Of a stretch of DNA of 64,000 bases, positions 16,478-25,652 are shown piece by piece (position 1 is the first letter of the stretch; every line of letters starts with the position of its first letter). The notes under the pieces are model-generated. The model was given only the letters and a program-made list of their open reading frames with translations, searched no databases and had not been told where the DNA came from. Source of the stretch: CAIQIA01 sp945861105. Lineage in GTDB: Bacteria; Cyanobacteriota; Cyanobacteriia; PCC-6307; Cyanobiaceae. The stretch is taken from NCBI GenBank assembly GCA_947488815.1, contig CANLCC010000006.1:10858-74857 (forward strand), written 5' to 3'. A program made the position numbers and the translations under genes.

Positions 16478-17726
16478 GCAACTGGGACAACAGCGTCAGC
16501 TCCCGTCCTTCGGGGATGAACAGCCCCTGCCGCACGTCCCCAGGGGCCCGGGCAAAGAGTTGGACCATGGCGGCGATCAGCGAAGGCAGGGGCAGGGTGT
16601 CGGTGAGGAAACCGAACCATTGCTCCTGGGGCAGGGTGAAGAACGTGGCGAAGAACTGCCGCAACCGTGCCTCAGGAAACCGCATCAACTTCTCGAGGCC
16701 GAACCGGTAAAGGGCATGGCGCCGGCGGCGTTCCCGGGGCCAGAGCACCTGCCAGGCCTCAGCACACACAACCTGGGGATCGGTGTCCGCCGCGAGTCCC
16801 TGCGCCAGACAGGCTGCCAGCGACGGAGCCCGTCGCAGCAACCCGCCCATCAGATAACCCGAGGCAGGGTGAACCATCGAAGCCGCTCCACCGAAGGCCA
16901 ACACCCGCTGGCTGAGGTCCGGCAGGGAGGGATTCATCGGGAACAGACAGAACTCCTCATGCTCAACGGCCGTGATCGTGACGCCGCTGTGGGCCAGCCG
17001 CCTGTGCAGCCGTCGGCGCAGCTCATCGAACGCCACCGGAGGGCTCAGGGCCAGGGAGGTTTCCTCCAGGAAGAACCGCCCCTCGCCCAGATCCATGGCG
17101 TAGAGGAAAGTGGGAGCGGCCATCCGCTCCCCATCGCTGAGGTGATCAGAGCGGTAATCCATCAGCACGAAACGACCCTCCGCCACGGGTGCTGGATCCA
17201 TGCGGCCCACCACGCCATAGGCCGCCTGCCCGGCGATGGGGCCATCGTCGGGGCGGCGAACACAGCAAGGTGCATGGCCGCTGGCGTCAATCACGATCCG
17301 GGCCTGAAGCTCCCCACCGGAAGCGGTCTGCAGCCAGGAACTCTGCCCACCGTGGCGGACCGCCAGGATCTTCTCCTTCAGCCAGCGACCACCGTGGGCG
17401 TGGAACCTGTCCAGCCAGTGCCCCTGCAGCGCTTCCCTGTCGAACAGCCCGTAATCGACCCCATGATGGGTGGGGCTGGCTTCAAACCAGCTGACGGTGT
17501 CCTGCCAGCGGTGCTCAAGCAGCGACGAAAGACCGAGGTCATCCACCTCAGGCCCCCAGATGCCATAGGTGTTGGCCCAGGGGCGCTGGGGATCATCCGG
17601 AGCGATGAGCAGGGGCGTGGGCCCCTCAGCCGCCAGAGCAGCGGCGATGCAGAGGGCCGCCGGGCCTGAGCCGATGACGACGACCTCAGCACAGCTGCCG
17701 GAGCCACCGCTCCTGGCGACGGTCAC
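16458..17726 (-). CDS. crtL: lycopene cyclase, CrtL type
   Basis: 422 residues from GTG 17726. It starts with an FAD/NAD dinucleotide-binding motif (VVIGSGPAALCIAAAL, about 15-30) and has the plant-type lycopene cyclase segment NTYGIWGPEVDDLG (about 51-64), with further motifs MDYRSDH, FLYAMDLG and FGGAASMVHPASGY. CrtL-type enzymes form beta (or epsilon) rings on lycopene; beta is the usual assignment but a CrtL-e type cannot be excluded without alignment. Its start overlaps the chlP stop, forming a chlP-crtL pair with shared isoprenoid precursor use. It acts at the thylakoid membrane. Confidence 0.9.
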   Translation of the reverse strand: MTVARSGGSGSCAEVVVIGSGPAALCIAAALAAEGPTPLLIAPDDPQRPWANTYGIWGPEVDDLGLSSLLEHRWQDTVSWFEASPTHHGVDYGLFDREALQGHWLDRFHAHGGRWLKEKILAVRHGGQSSWLQTASGGELQARIVIDASGHAPCCVRRPDDGPIAGQAAYGVVGRMDPAPVAEGRFVLMDYRSDHLSDGERMAAPTFLYAMDLGEGRFFLEETSLALSPPVAFDELRRRLHRRLAHSGVTITAVEHEEFCLFPMNPSLPDLSQRVLAFGGAASMVHPASGYLMGGLLRRAPSLAACLAQGLAADTDPQVVCAEAWQVLWPRERRRRHALYRFGLEKLMRFPEARLRQFFATFFTLPQEQWFGFLTDTLPLPSLIAAMVQLFARAPGDVRQGLFIPEGRELTLLSQLLNPPGP

Positions 17727-19075
17727 GAACGGGTGAGGGCTGGCTCCCGATCAGGTGTAACCGGGGCCACACGGATTCCACCGCGGATGCCACCTTCCGC
17801 CAGGATTGACTCGGCCTCTTCAGAACCCCGTACGGCACTGGGCACTGGCCGGTAACCCCCGGGAGCGAGGGCATTTCCCCGCAGGATGGCACCGATGGTG
17901 AGCAGGGTGAGTTTGACCTGCTGCCAGGGATTCATGGCCACCACGCGTTTGTAGAGGTAGCTGTCGAACGTGAGACGCTGCACGTCCTTGTCGTCGCACA
18001 TCTCGACGAAGGCCTCCCGCGCGGCATCGTTGCGGTAGAAGATCGTCTGCAGCAGATCCAGCACCCGATAGGTGGTGCCGTACTTCCGATCCCAGCTGCG
18101 CAGGTAACCCTTCAGGTCGGCCTCCGTTGGCACACGGGCGCCGTTCTGGCTCGTGGCCACAATCTGTTCAGCACACATGCGGCCACTCTTGGCCGCGAAA
18201 TAGATGCCCTCCCCAGAGCTCTTGGTGACGTACCCTGCGGCATCGCCCACCAGTGCCATGCGTCCGACCACCCGTCGCGGACGGGGATGTTCCGGGATCG
18301 GGTGGGCCTCCACCTTGATCACTTCACCCCGCAGGAGCCGGCGACTGGCCCGCTGGCGAATGCCTTCCTGAAGTCCCTTGATCAGCGACTGGTTCTGCTG
18401 CATGGTGCCAGTGCCGACCGCCACGTGGTCATACTTAGGAAAGACCCAGGCGTAGAAATCTGGGGAGACATCGGTGCCGACGTACATTTCGGCCAGATCT
18501 TCGTAATAGGCCATCTCCTCCTGGGGAAGGCGGATGCGTTCCTGGAAGGCGATGGCGACGTTGTAATCGCCCGCGTCCATGGCCTTGGCGACCCGGCTGT
18601 TGGCACCATCGGCACCGATGATCACATCCACTTCGAGGGTGCAGGCCTCGCCGGTGGCGCCGCCGCCGCTGTAATCGGCGTAATGGATGGTGTAAGGACC
18701 CTGGCGGTTGCTGCCGGTGTCGATGCGCTGGACCAGACCGTTGATCAGCGTGGCGCCAAGGTCGGCGGCCCGGTCACGCAGAAAGGCATCAAGCACTTCC
18801 CGACGGCACATGCCGATGTACTCGTCACTGTTTTCAAGGTGAATGTCCACCTCCCGATTGGAGGGAGAGATCATCTTCATCTTGCGGACCTTGCGGTCGA
18901 TGATGCCGTCGGGCAGGTCGAACTCCTGAACCATGCAGAGGGGAATGGCACCACCGCAGGGTTTGGCGTTGTCCAGCTTCCGCTCGAAGAGCCAGGTGCT
19001 GATGCCGGCCCTGGCCAGCACCTCGGCCGCACAGGATCCGCTGGGACCACCGCCCACCACCGCCACACGCACCAT
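17723..19075 (-). CDS. chlP: geranylgeranyl reductase
   Basis: 450 residues from ATG 19075, where the protein starts VRVAVVGGGPSGSCAAEVL, the ChlP start; the in-frame upstream extension is low-complexity and ignored. FAD-binding GxGxxG, the substrate-site DNAKPCGGAIP (about 37) and GADGANSRVAK (about 170) motifs are visible. It reduces geranylgeranyl groups to phytyl for chlorophyll a, phylloquinone and tocopherol. It forms a translationally coupled pair with crtL (four-base overlap). It diverges from the VanY-type gene with a 109-base spacer. Confidence 0.96.
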   Translation of the reverse strand: MVRVAVVGGGPSGSCAAEVLARAGISTWLFERKLDNAKPCGGAIPLCMVQEFDLPDGIIDRKVRKMKMISPSNREVDIHLENSDEYIGMCRREVLDAFLRDRAADLGATLINGLVQRIDTGSNRQGPYTIHYADYSGGGATGEACTLEVDVIIGADGANSRVAKAMDAGDYNVAIAFQERIRLPQEEMAYYEDLAEMYVGTDVSPDFYAWVFPKYDHVAVGTGTMQQNQSLIKGLQEGIRQRASRRLLRGEVIKVEAHPIPEHPRPRRVVGRMALVGDAAGYVTKSSGEGIYFAAKSGRMCAEQIVATSQNGARVPTEADLKGYLRSWDRKYGTTYRVLDLLQTIFYRNDAAREAFVEMCDDKDVQRLTFDSYLYKRVVAMNPWQQVKLTLLTIGAILRGNALAPGGYRPVPSAVRGSEEAESILAEGGIRGGIRVAPVTPDREPALTRS

Positions 19076-19184
19076 GGTCCCGCCTTCAGAGCCTCCGTAT
19101 CTCGACGCTACCACTGTCGAAGGCCGGGGGGTGGCCAGAGTGCCGCTGACCACTACGATCCACACGTTCCGAGGCCTGACCGGC

Positions 19185-19907
19185 ATGCCGCGCACCCGCG
19201 AGGAACTCCCCGTTGCACGACGGGTGCGCCCCCAGGTCCGGCGGCGGGAGCTGCCGATCGGACCCGTGGTGCTCACGGCAGCGATCGCCATCGGTGGTGG
19301 CCTCGGTGCTCTGGTCCTGCTGCGGGATGAGCTGCAGAAACGGTTCCTTGGGCCGCTTCCTGTCCCAGGCATCGCGGCGAGGCTCGATCTGCAGGGTCGC
19401 CTGCTCGGCCACTTCTCCTATCCCGAGGCCCCCGGCGCGCGACTGGTGGAGATCGCCCCGGGCTTCCAGCTGGATCGGGATGCGGGCGAGGCCTTTCAGC
19501 AGATGCAGGCGGCCGCGGCCGCCGAGGGGATCGATCTGCGGCTGATCAGCGCCTTTCGCTCGATCGAGATGCAGAAGCAGATCTTCTTCGGCGTGAAATC
19601 CGAGCGGAACCAGACCGTCGAGGAGCGGGCGCGCGTCAGTGCTCCCCCCGGCTTCTCCGAGCACAGCACCGGGTATGCCATCGACCTGGGCGACGGGTCC
19701 CTGCCGACCACCAACCTGTCCTCCAGCTTTGAGTCCACCCCTGCCTTCGCCTGGCTGCAGCAGAATGCCGCCCGCTTCCACTTCCAGCTGTCCTTTCCCC
19801 GGGACAACAGCCAGGGGGTGAGCTACGAGCCCTGGCACTGGCGTTTCGAGGGAACGGGGGAGGCCCTGCGTCAGTTTGCCGCCGCCCATCGCCTCAACGG
19901 CCGCTGA
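19185..19907 (+). CDS. VanY-type D-alanyl-D-alanine carboxypeptidase (M15B)
   Basis: 240 residues from ATG 19185; the upstream in-frame extension overlaps chlP and is rejected. A basic N-terminus leads to one membrane anchor (about 26-46, PIGPVVLTAAIAIGGGLGAL). The periplasmic domain has the M15B motifs: SAFRSIEMQKQIF, then SEHSTGYAIDLGDG (zinc His and Asp) and EPWHWRF (third His). The enzyme removes the terminal D-Ala from peptidoglycan stem peptides. It is a second M15 enzyme in this window, of the membrane-anchored kind. No van regulatory genes are present. Confidence 0.88.
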   Translation: MPRTREELPVARRVRPQVRRRELPIGPVVLTAAIAIGGGLGALVLLRDELQKRFLGPLPVPGIAARLDLQGRLLGHFSYPEAPGARLVEIAPGFQLDRDAGEAFQQMQAAAAAEGIDLRLISAFRSIEMQKQIFFGVKSERNQTVEERARVSAPPGFSEHSTGYAIDLGDGSLPTTNLSSSFESTPAFAWLQQNAARFHFQLSFPRDNSQGVSYEPWHWRFEGTGEALRQFAAAHRLNGR

Positions 19908-20022
19908 CCAGTCCCGTCGGAATTGACCGTCGTAGGGTTAGACTCTCCTGGTACTGATTCAGAACATCGGCTCCGCTGGCACCGGCGAGCCCGTTCCGTC
20001 ACCCGCCTTCAGCAAATTTCCT

Positions 20023-21831
20023 ATGAGCGGCTCCAGCCAGCCCTCGGCGATTCGCAACATCGCGATCATCGCCCACGTCGACCATGGCAAGACCACCCTC
20101 GTGGATGCCCTGCTCAAGCAGTCCGGCATCTTCCGTGACGGTGAGGCCGTGCCTACCTGCGTGCTGGACTCCAACGATCTGGAGCGGGAACGGGGCATCA
20201 CGATCCTGTCGAAGAACACGGCGGTTGATTACGAAGGAATCCGCATCAACATCGTCGATACCCCCGGCCACGCCGATTTCGGTGGAGAGGTTGAGCGGGT
20301 GCTCGGCATGGTCGATGGCTGTCTGCTGATCGTTGATGCCAACGAAGGGCCCATGCCCCAGACACGCTTTGTGCTCAAGAAGGCCCTTGAGAAAGGTCTT
20401 AGACCGATTGTTTTTGTCAACAAGATCGACCGTCCAAGGGCCGATCCCGAAGTGGCCGTGAGCAAGGTGCTCGACCTGTTCATCGAACTCGGTGCCGATG
20501 ACGACCAGTGTGATTTCCCTTATCTATTCGGCAGTGGCCTTGGCGGGTTTGCCAAGCCAGACATGGCCACACCCAGTGACACCATGCGGCCGCTGTTTGA
20601 TGCCATTCTGCGTCATGTCCCGCCGCCGGTCGGTGACCCTGCAAAGCCCTTCCAGCTTCAGATCACGACCCTCGATTACTCAGACTTCCTCGGTCGGATT
20701 GTGATCGGCAAAATCCACAATGGTCAGGTGAGCGCTGGTCAGACAGCTGCCCTGATCAAGGACGACGGCAGCATCAAGCGCGGTCGGATCAGCAAGCTCC
20801 TTGGTTTCCAGGGACTGCAGCGGGTAGAAGTGGCCTCCGCCTCCGCCGGAGACCTCGTGGCCATCGCCGGATTTGACGACGTCAACATCGGTGAGACCCT
20901 GGCATGCCCCGACAATCCTGAAGCGCTGCCGCTGATTCGTGTCGACGAACCGACATTGCAGATGACTTTCTGTGTGAACGATTCTCCGTTCGCCGGCAAG
21001 GAGGGCAAGTTCGTCACCAGCCGTCAGCTACGCGATCGCCTTCAAAAGGAGCTGCTCACGAACGTCGCCCTGCGGGTTGAGGACACCGACTCGCCTGACC
21101 GCTTTTCCGTCAGTGGTCGCGGTGAGCTGCACCTTGGCATCCTGATTGAGACCATGCGCCGTGAGGGCTATGAATTTCAGGTGTCGCAGCCGCAGGTGAT
21201 CTTCCGCACCATCGACGGGACTCCCTGTGAACCGTTTGAAACCCTTGTTCTCGATGTCCCCGAAGAGGCTGTCGGAGGCTGCATCGAACGTCTTGGTGTT
21301 CGCCGCGGCGAAATGCAGAACATGGAGACCGGCGCCGATGGCCGCACCCAGCTGGAATTCGTAGTTCCATCCCGTGGCCTGATCGGTTTCCGGGGCGACT
21401 TCATCCGTGCCACCCGTGGCGAAGGCATCATGAGTCATTCCTTCCTTGACTATCGGCGGATGCAGGGGGATCTCGATACCCGTCGCAACGGTGTTCTCAT
21501 CTCCTTCGAAGAGGGCACAGCAACGTTCTATGCCCTGAAGAACGCCGAAGACCGCGGGCAGTTCTTCATTGCCCCTGGCACGAAGGTCTACAAGGGCATG
21601 ATTGTGGGTGAAAACACCCGTCCCCAGGATCTTGAAATCAACGTCTGCAAGACCAAGCAGCTCACCAACATGCGTTCGGCTGGTGCCGACGAACTGGACA
21701 CCCTTCAGACCCCGGTTCAGATGACACTGGAGCGGGCCCTCGAGTACATCGGCTCCGATGAGCTGCTGGAGGTCACCCCAGAGTCGATCCGCCTGCGCAA
21801 GCTGCCGGCCAAGCGGACCGCCCGTCGCTGA
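20023..21831 (+). CDS. typA: ribosome-associated GTPase TypA/BipA
   Basis: 602 residues, the usual TypA size. GTPase motifs: G1 AHVDHGKTT (about 17-25), G2 RERGITI, G3 DTPGHADF, G4 NKID. The elongation-factor-like domain II and the TypA-specific C-terminal domain follow (FRGDFIRATRGEGIMSH). It binds the ribosome and is needed for growth under stress. A 115-base gap separates it from the VanY-type gene. It is followed, after two bases, by the DUF309 gene and the Lpt genes, so it may head an envelope operon. Confidence 0.97.
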   Translation: MSGSSQPSAIRNIAIIAHVDHGKTTLVDALLKQSGIFRDGEAVPTCVLDSNDLERERGITILSKNTAVDYEGIRINIVDTPGHADFGGEVERVLGMVDGCLLIVDANEGPMPQTRFVLKKALEKGLRPIVFVNKIDRPRADPEVAVSKVLDLFIELGADDDQCDFPYLFGSGLGGFAKPDMATPSDTMRPLFDAILRHVPPPVGDPAKPFQLQITTLDYSDFLGRIVIGKIHNGQVSAGQTAALIKDDGSIKRGRISKLLGFQGLQRVEVASASAGDLVAIAGFDDVNIGETLACPDNPEALPLIRVDEPTLQMTFCVNDSPFAGKEGKFVTSRQLRDRLQKELLTNVALRVEDTDSPDRFSVSGRGELHLGILIETMRREGYEFQVSQPQVIFRTIDGTPCEPFETLVLDVPEEAVGGCIERLGVRRGEMQNMETGADGRTQLEFVVPSRGLIGFRGDFIRATRGEGIMSHSFLDYRRMQGDLDTRRNGVLISFEEGTATFYALKNAEDRGQFFIAPGTKVYKGMIVGENTRPQDLEINVCKTKQLTNMRSAGADELDTLQTPVQMTLERALEYIGSDELLEVTPESIRLRKLPAKRTARR

Positions 21832-21833
21832 GA

Positions 21834-22205
21834 TTGTCAGCGCCCCAGGCTGACCCTCGCTTTCAGGAGGCCGTCACCCTCTTCAACGAGGGTGACTGGT
21901 ACGGCGCCCACGACCTCTTTGAAGAGCTCTGGCACGAGACCAATGACCCTGAACGGCGCTGGTTGCAGGGGATGGTGCAGCTCTCGGTGGCCCTGCTCCA
22001 TCGCCAGCGAGGTAACCAGCATGGGGCCATGGTGCTTCTCGGGGAAGCCCGTGGCCGGCTGGTGGCAGCAGCATCAGCGCCGGTGGGATGGCAACCGGAA
22101 CCCCTGCTGGCGCCGCTCCGCACCTTGCTCGCCCGCCTCCAGTCCGGTCAGGATTCCCCTGATCTTCCCCTCCCCAGCCTCAGCTTCAGCCATGCGTCGG
22201 CCTAA
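21834..22205 (+). CDS. DUF309 domain protein
   Basis: 123 residues from TTG 21834. The short helical DUF309 motif is visible: FNEGDWYGAHDLFEELWHE near residue 16, followed by RRWLQGMVQLSVALLH and ARGRL. Proteins of this family are common in cyanobacteria but have no established function. It lies two bases after typA and overlaps the LptA-like gene by 14 bases, so it is part of the same transcript. The pairing with lipopolysaccharide transport genes is notable. Confidence 0.82.
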   Translation: MSAPQADPRFQEAVTLFNEGDWYGAHDLFEELWHETNDPERRWLQGMVQLSVALLHRQRGNQHGAMVLLGEARGRLVAAASAPVGWQPEPLLAPLRTLLARLQSGQDSPDLPLPSLSFSHASA

Positions 22206-22716
22206 ACTCCGCCATGCTGCCCGGCCCGCCATGGTTTTGTCACCTGCCCGGGCCCTGGTCGTCCTTGCCACGCTGTCGCTCTCGGTTGCCGGCAGCCTGG
22301 GGCGGGCCATTCCCATGGCCGAGCAGACCACCACATCCCCACCCACCCCAGAGCGCTTGGCTCCGGCAGCACAGCAGGGACCGCTGATCACAGTCGAGTC
22401 GGATGTGCAGCAGGCGGACAATGTCACGGGGGTCGTGACCGCGACGGGAAACGTGCGGGTCCTGTACCCCGAGAAGAAGCTGGTGGCCACCGCCAGGCAG
22501 GCCCAGTACTTCACCAAGGAAGGGCGAATCATCCTGAGTGGTGATGTTGATGTGGTGCAGGAAGGGGGAAATCGCCTCAAGGCCCAGCGTGTGACCTATC
22601 TGGTGCAGGCCGATCGCCTGGTCGCTGATCCATCCTCCGGGGATCAGGTGCGCAGCTGGATTCGCCTGCAACGCACAGCTCCGGCTGCCAGCCCGGGGAG
22701 GGAAGGGCCGCGATGA
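22192..22716 (+). CDS. LptA/OstA-like lipopolysaccharide transport protein
   Basis: 174 residues from ATG 22192; an internal ATG at 22231 also gives a good signal peptide (MVLSPARALVVLATLSLSVA). After the signal region (to about residue 40) it has the OstA/LptA beta-jellyroll repeat pattern: VESDVQQADNVTGVVTATGN, ARQAQYFTKEGRIILSGDVD, and RLKAQRVTYLVQADRLVA. It would form a periplasmic bridge for lipopolysaccharide. It sits directly before lptB with a four-base overlap. The start choice of 22192 overlaps DUF309 by 14 bases; 22231 avoids this. Confidence 0.82.
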   Translation: MRRPKLRHAARPAMVLSPARALVVLATLSLSVAGSLGRAIPMAEQTTTSPPTPERLAPAAQQGPLITVESDVQQADNVTGVVTATGNVRVLYPEKKLVATARQAQYFTKEGRIILSGDVDVVQEGGNRLKAQRVTYLVQADRLVADPSSGDQVRSWIRLQRTAPAASPGREGPR

Positions 22717-23441
22717 CCCTGGAACTCAACGACGTGCAGCTCACCCTGTCGGGCCGTCCGGTGGTGAGGGGTGTGACGCTGCGGCTTCATCCTGCCGAGG
22801 TGGTTGGCCTCCTGGGTCCCAACGGGGCCGGCAAGACCACCACCTTCAACCTGGTGACGGGCCTGCTCAAGCCTGACCGCGGAGATGTGCGCCTCGAGAA
22901 CATCTCGATCACTTCTCTTGCCATGCCCGAGCGGGCACGCCGCGGCATCGGTTATCTCCCCCAGGAGGCCAGTGTCTTCCGTCAACTGAGCGTGCGGGAC
23001 AATCTACTGATGGCAATGCAGGAAAGCGGTTACCCCTCCGGCCTGCGGCGCCAGCGACTGGAGGAGCTGATCGACGAATTTCAGCTCGCTCGCTTCTGCC
23101 ATCGCCTGGGATACCAGCTCTCTGGTGGGGAGCGGCGACGTACTGAAGTGGCCCGCGCCCTGGCGGTCGGTCCCCGCGGTCCTCGCTACCTGCTGCTTGA
23201 TGAGCCCTTCGCCGGTGTCGATCCCCTGGCGGTGCATGATCTGCAGCAACTGATCCTCAGGCTGCGGGAGCGGGGGGTGGGGATGCTGATCACCGACCAC
23301 AACGTCCGCGAGACGCTCACCATCACAGACCGGGCCTACATCCTCACCGATGGGCAGATTCTTGCCGCCGGCGATTCTGCCAGTGTCGCCGCAGACCCGA
23401 TGGTGCAACGCCATTACCTCGGGGAGGGATTCAGGCTGTGA
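22713..23441 (+). CDS. lptB: lipopolysaccharide export ATPase LptB
   Basis: 242 residues, typical for LptB. Walker A GPNGAGKTT at about 35-43, Q-loop YLPQEASVFRQLSVRDN, signature LSGGERRRTEVARAL near 138, Walker B YLLLDEPFAGVDPLAV, switch His in LITDHNVRET. The sequence between Q-loop and signature matches the LptB subgroup rather than branched amino acid transporters. It energises extraction of lipopolysaccharide with the LptF/G permease downstream (four-base overlap) and hands it to LptC and LptA. Confidence 0.94.
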   Translation: MTLELNDVQLTLSGRPVVRGVTLRLHPAEVVGLLGPNGAGKTTTFNLVTGLLKPDRGDVRLENISITSLAMPERARRGIGYLPQEASVFRQLSVRDNLLMAMQESGYPSGLRRQRLEELIDEFQLARFCHRLGYQLSGGERRRTEVARALAVGPRGPRYLLLDEPFAGVDPLAVHDLQQLILRLRERGVGMLITDHNVRETLTITDRAYILTDGQILAAGDSASVAADPMVQRHYLGEGFRL

Positions 23442-24652
23442 CACGGCTGCTCGAACCTCTGCCCCTCCAGGGTCCCCTCGGCCTTGCCCGCAGAGCGTTG
23501 GGCCAGGGGCGCCAACTGTGGCGACGGCTGCCGATCATGGATCGCTGGCTGATGGGCGAACTGATCGGGCCACTGCTGTTCGGCGTGGCGGCTTTCACGG
23601 CGGTGACGCTTTCGGTGGGTGTGGTCTTCGATCTTGTGCGCAAGGTGGCCGAAGCCGGACTTGCCCTTGATGTGGCCCTGCGGGTGCTGCTGCTGAAGCT
23701 CCCAGGATTTCTGGTGCTGTCTTTCCCGATGGCCACGCTCATGGCGACCCTGCTGGCCTACAGCCGCCTCTCCGGCGGCAGCGAATTGACGGCCCTGCGC
23801 AGCATCGGTGTCTCGACCAGCCGTTTCCTCGTCCCCGCCATCGTTCTGGCAGGGCTGATGAGCCTGCTGACCTTCGTGTTCAATGACGTGATCGTTCCTC
23901 CGGCCAACAGGGCCGGCTACGTGACACTGCATCGGGCCATCGGCCGCAGCATCGACTCAGAAAAGGGTGAGAACATCATCTATCCCCGCTACGGCCGGGT
24001 CACCGATGCCATCGACAACGACAAGGAGCGCCTGACGCAGCTGTTCTATGCCCGCGAGTTCCGGGAGGGAGCCATGCGTGACGTGACGGTCCTTGACTTC
24101 AGTCGGGGGGGGCAGCGGCAGATGCTGCAGGCGGCCACCGCTCGATTCGAGCCTGTCAGCGGCCAGTGGGAATTTCTGAATGGGACGATCGTCAACTTCG
24201 GCGACCTGGACGGGAACACGACGACCGCCAAGTTCGATCGTTACCTCTATCCCCTGGTCAATGATCCGCTGGAGTTGGCCGAGCTGCCCAAGGACGCCAA
24301 CAACATGACCGTGGCCCAGGCCCGGCAGGGGCTGAGCGTCCTTGAGCGGGCCGGTGACCGCAAGGAAGCCCGCAAGTTGCGGGTGCGCATCCAGGAAAAG
24401 TTCTCCTTTCCAGCCATCTGTCTTGTCTTTGGATTGATCGGTGCCAGCCTCGGAGCCAGGCCCACCGGCCGCACGAGCCGCAGCCAGGGCTTCGGCATCA
24501 GCGTCCTGCTGATCTTCCTGTACTACCTCCTGGCCTTCGTCTCCAGCTCCCTGGGGGTCAAGGGCACCGTGGCGCCATTTGTCTCGGCCTGGTCACCTGT
24601 GGCCATCGGCCTGCTCGGCGGCCTCTGGCTGCTGCGGGGGGCCAGCCGCTGA
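23438..24652 (+). CDS. LptF/LptG-family permease
   Basis: 404 residues. Helices are visible near the N-terminus (LIGPLLFGVAAFTAVTLSVG, then VLLLKLPGFLVLSFPMATLM) and in the last third (SFPAICLVFGLIGASLG..., ISVLLIFLYYLLAFVSSSL), with a periplasmic jellyroll domain between. This is the YjgP/YjgQ family, membrane part of the Lpt exporter. Only one such gene is here, so the transporter may be a homodimer or use a second gene elsewhere. It overlaps lptB by four bases. Confidence 0.9.
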   Translation: MTRLLEPLPLQGPLGLARRALGQGRQLWRRLPIMDRWLMGELIGPLLFGVAAFTAVTLSVGVVFDLVRKVAEAGLALDVALRVLLLKLPGFLVLSFPMATLMATLLAYSRLSGGSELTALRSIGVSTSRFLVPAIVLAGLMSLLTFVFNDVIVPPANRAGYVTLHRAIGRSIDSEKGENIIYPRYGRVTDAIDNDKERLTQLFYAREFREGAMRDVTVLDFSRGGQRQMLQAATARFEPVSGQWEFLNGTIVNFGDLDGNTTTAKFDRYLYPLVNDPLELAELPKDANNMTVAQARQGLSVLERAGDRKEARKLRVRIQEKFSFPAICLVFGLIGASLGARPTGRTSRSQGFGISVLLIFLYYLLAFVSSSLGVKGTVAPFVSAWSPVAIGLLGGLWLLRGASR

Positions 24653-24679
24653 CTTAGACCTGTACGGTCCGCGGCCCCT

Positions 24680-25627
24680 TTGGTGTTCGACGATCCTGTT
24701 CTGCTGCTTGGCCTGCTGGCCTTCGCCAGCCTGCTGCTGGCCCTGCCCCTGGCGTTCTGGTCCCTGTCGGGAGGGCGGGAAGCCCCAGCGTCGCCCCTGG
24801 TCAGGGCCCTCGTGGTGGTCGCCAACCTGCTGCTGACCAGCCAGCTGCTGTTGCGCTGGATCGGCTCCGGACACTTCCCCGTGAGCAACCTCTACGAGTC
24901 CCTCTGCTTCCTGGCCTGGGGATGCACCTTCACCCAGTTGCTGGTCGAACGCAGCTGGCCTTCACCCGTGGTGCCGGCAGCTGCGACCCCGATGGCCCTG
25001 GTGAGTGTGGCGTTTGCCAGTTTCGCCCTGCCGGGGTCGCTCCATGACGCCGCCCCCCTCGTGCCCGCGCTGCGGTCGAGCTGGCTGGTGATGCACGTGA
25101 GCGTGATCATGATGAGTTACGCCGCTCTCACGGTGGGATCGCTGCTGTCGATGGCCGTTCTGGTGGTCGACCGTGGTCAGGCCATCGATCTGCGCAGCAG
25201 CTCGATCGGCAGCGGTGGCTTCCGGCGTGCCGTCGCCGGATCGGTCGCCGGATCCGTCGCCGTGGTTGAACCACCGGCACAGCTGGAGCTGCGCCAGGTG
25301 AGTATTCCCCTGGCCGAGCGGCTCGACAGCCTGAGTTATCGCACGATCACGGTGGGCTTTCTGCTGCTGACCGTGGGAATCATCAGTGGAGCCGTCTGGG
25401 CCAATGAAGCCTGGGGGAGCTGGTGGAGCTGGGACCCCAAGGAGACCTGGGCGCTGATCTGCTGGCTGGTGTATGCGGCCTACCTGCATGCACGACTGAC
25501 CCGCGGCTGGCAAGGGCGGAAGCCGGCCCTGCTGGCCATGGCGGGTCTTGTCGTGATCGTTGTCTGTTACATCGGCGTCAACCTTCTCGGGATCGGCCTG
25601 CACAGCTATGGCTGGTTCTTCGACTGA
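24680..25627 (+). CDS. ccsB: cytochrome c biogenesis protein CcsB (ResB partner, System II)
   Basis: 315 residues from TTG 24680 (the next codon, GTG 24683, is an alternative). The tryptophan-rich WWD heme-binding signature WGSWWSWDPKETWAL is present near residue 250, with eight or so membrane helices and periplasmic His in the helix loops. With Ccs1/ResB it delivers and attaches heme to cytochromes such as f and c6 on the lumen side. It follows the Lpt operon by 27 bases. It ends just before a hairpin that includes the rpe stop codon. Confidence 0.93.
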   Translation: MVFDDPVLLLGLLAFASLLLALPLAFWSLSGGREAPASPLVRALVVVANLLLTSQLLLRWIGSGHFPVSNLYESLCFLAWGCTFTQLLVERSWPSPVVPAAATPMALVSVAFASFALPGSLHDAAPLVPALRSSWLVMHVSVIMMSYAALTVGSLLSMAVLVVDRGQAIDLRSSSIGSGGFRRAVAGSVAGSVAVVEPPAQLELRQVSIPLAERLDSLSYRTITVGFLLLTVGIISGAVWANEAWGSWWSWDPKETWALICWLVYAAYLHARLTRGWQGRKPALLAMAGLVVIVVCYIGVNLLGIGLHSYGWFFD

Positions 25628-25635
25628 TCGGCCTG

Positions 25636-25652
25636 GGCGGCCTCAGGCCGCC
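25636..25652. terminator. hairpin between convergent ccsB and rpe, loop = rpe stop codon
   Basis: A perfect 7-bp G/C stem (25636-25642 with 25646-25652) encloses a three-base loop TCA, which is the reverse complement of the rpe stop codon (25643-25645). It lies 8 bases after the ccsB stop. A T-run is absent, as is common in cyanobacteria. The symmetry would serve both strands. Confidence 0.5.

Noticed and set aside
16380..17669. A 429-codon open frame opposite crtL.
   Set aside because: The lycopene cyclase on the minus strand has the FAD and NTYGIWGPE motifs. The plus frame is low-complexity.
19076..19372. The upstream part of the chlP frame.
   Set aside because: It is low-complexity and antisense to the VanY-type gene; ChlP proteins start with the FAD-binding strand, as at ATG 19075.
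11803..19907. A vancomycin-resistance cluster, because VanX and VanY types occur within 8 kb.
   Set aside because: They are 7 kb apart, with other genes between, and no VanA/H ligase or VanR/S regulators are present.
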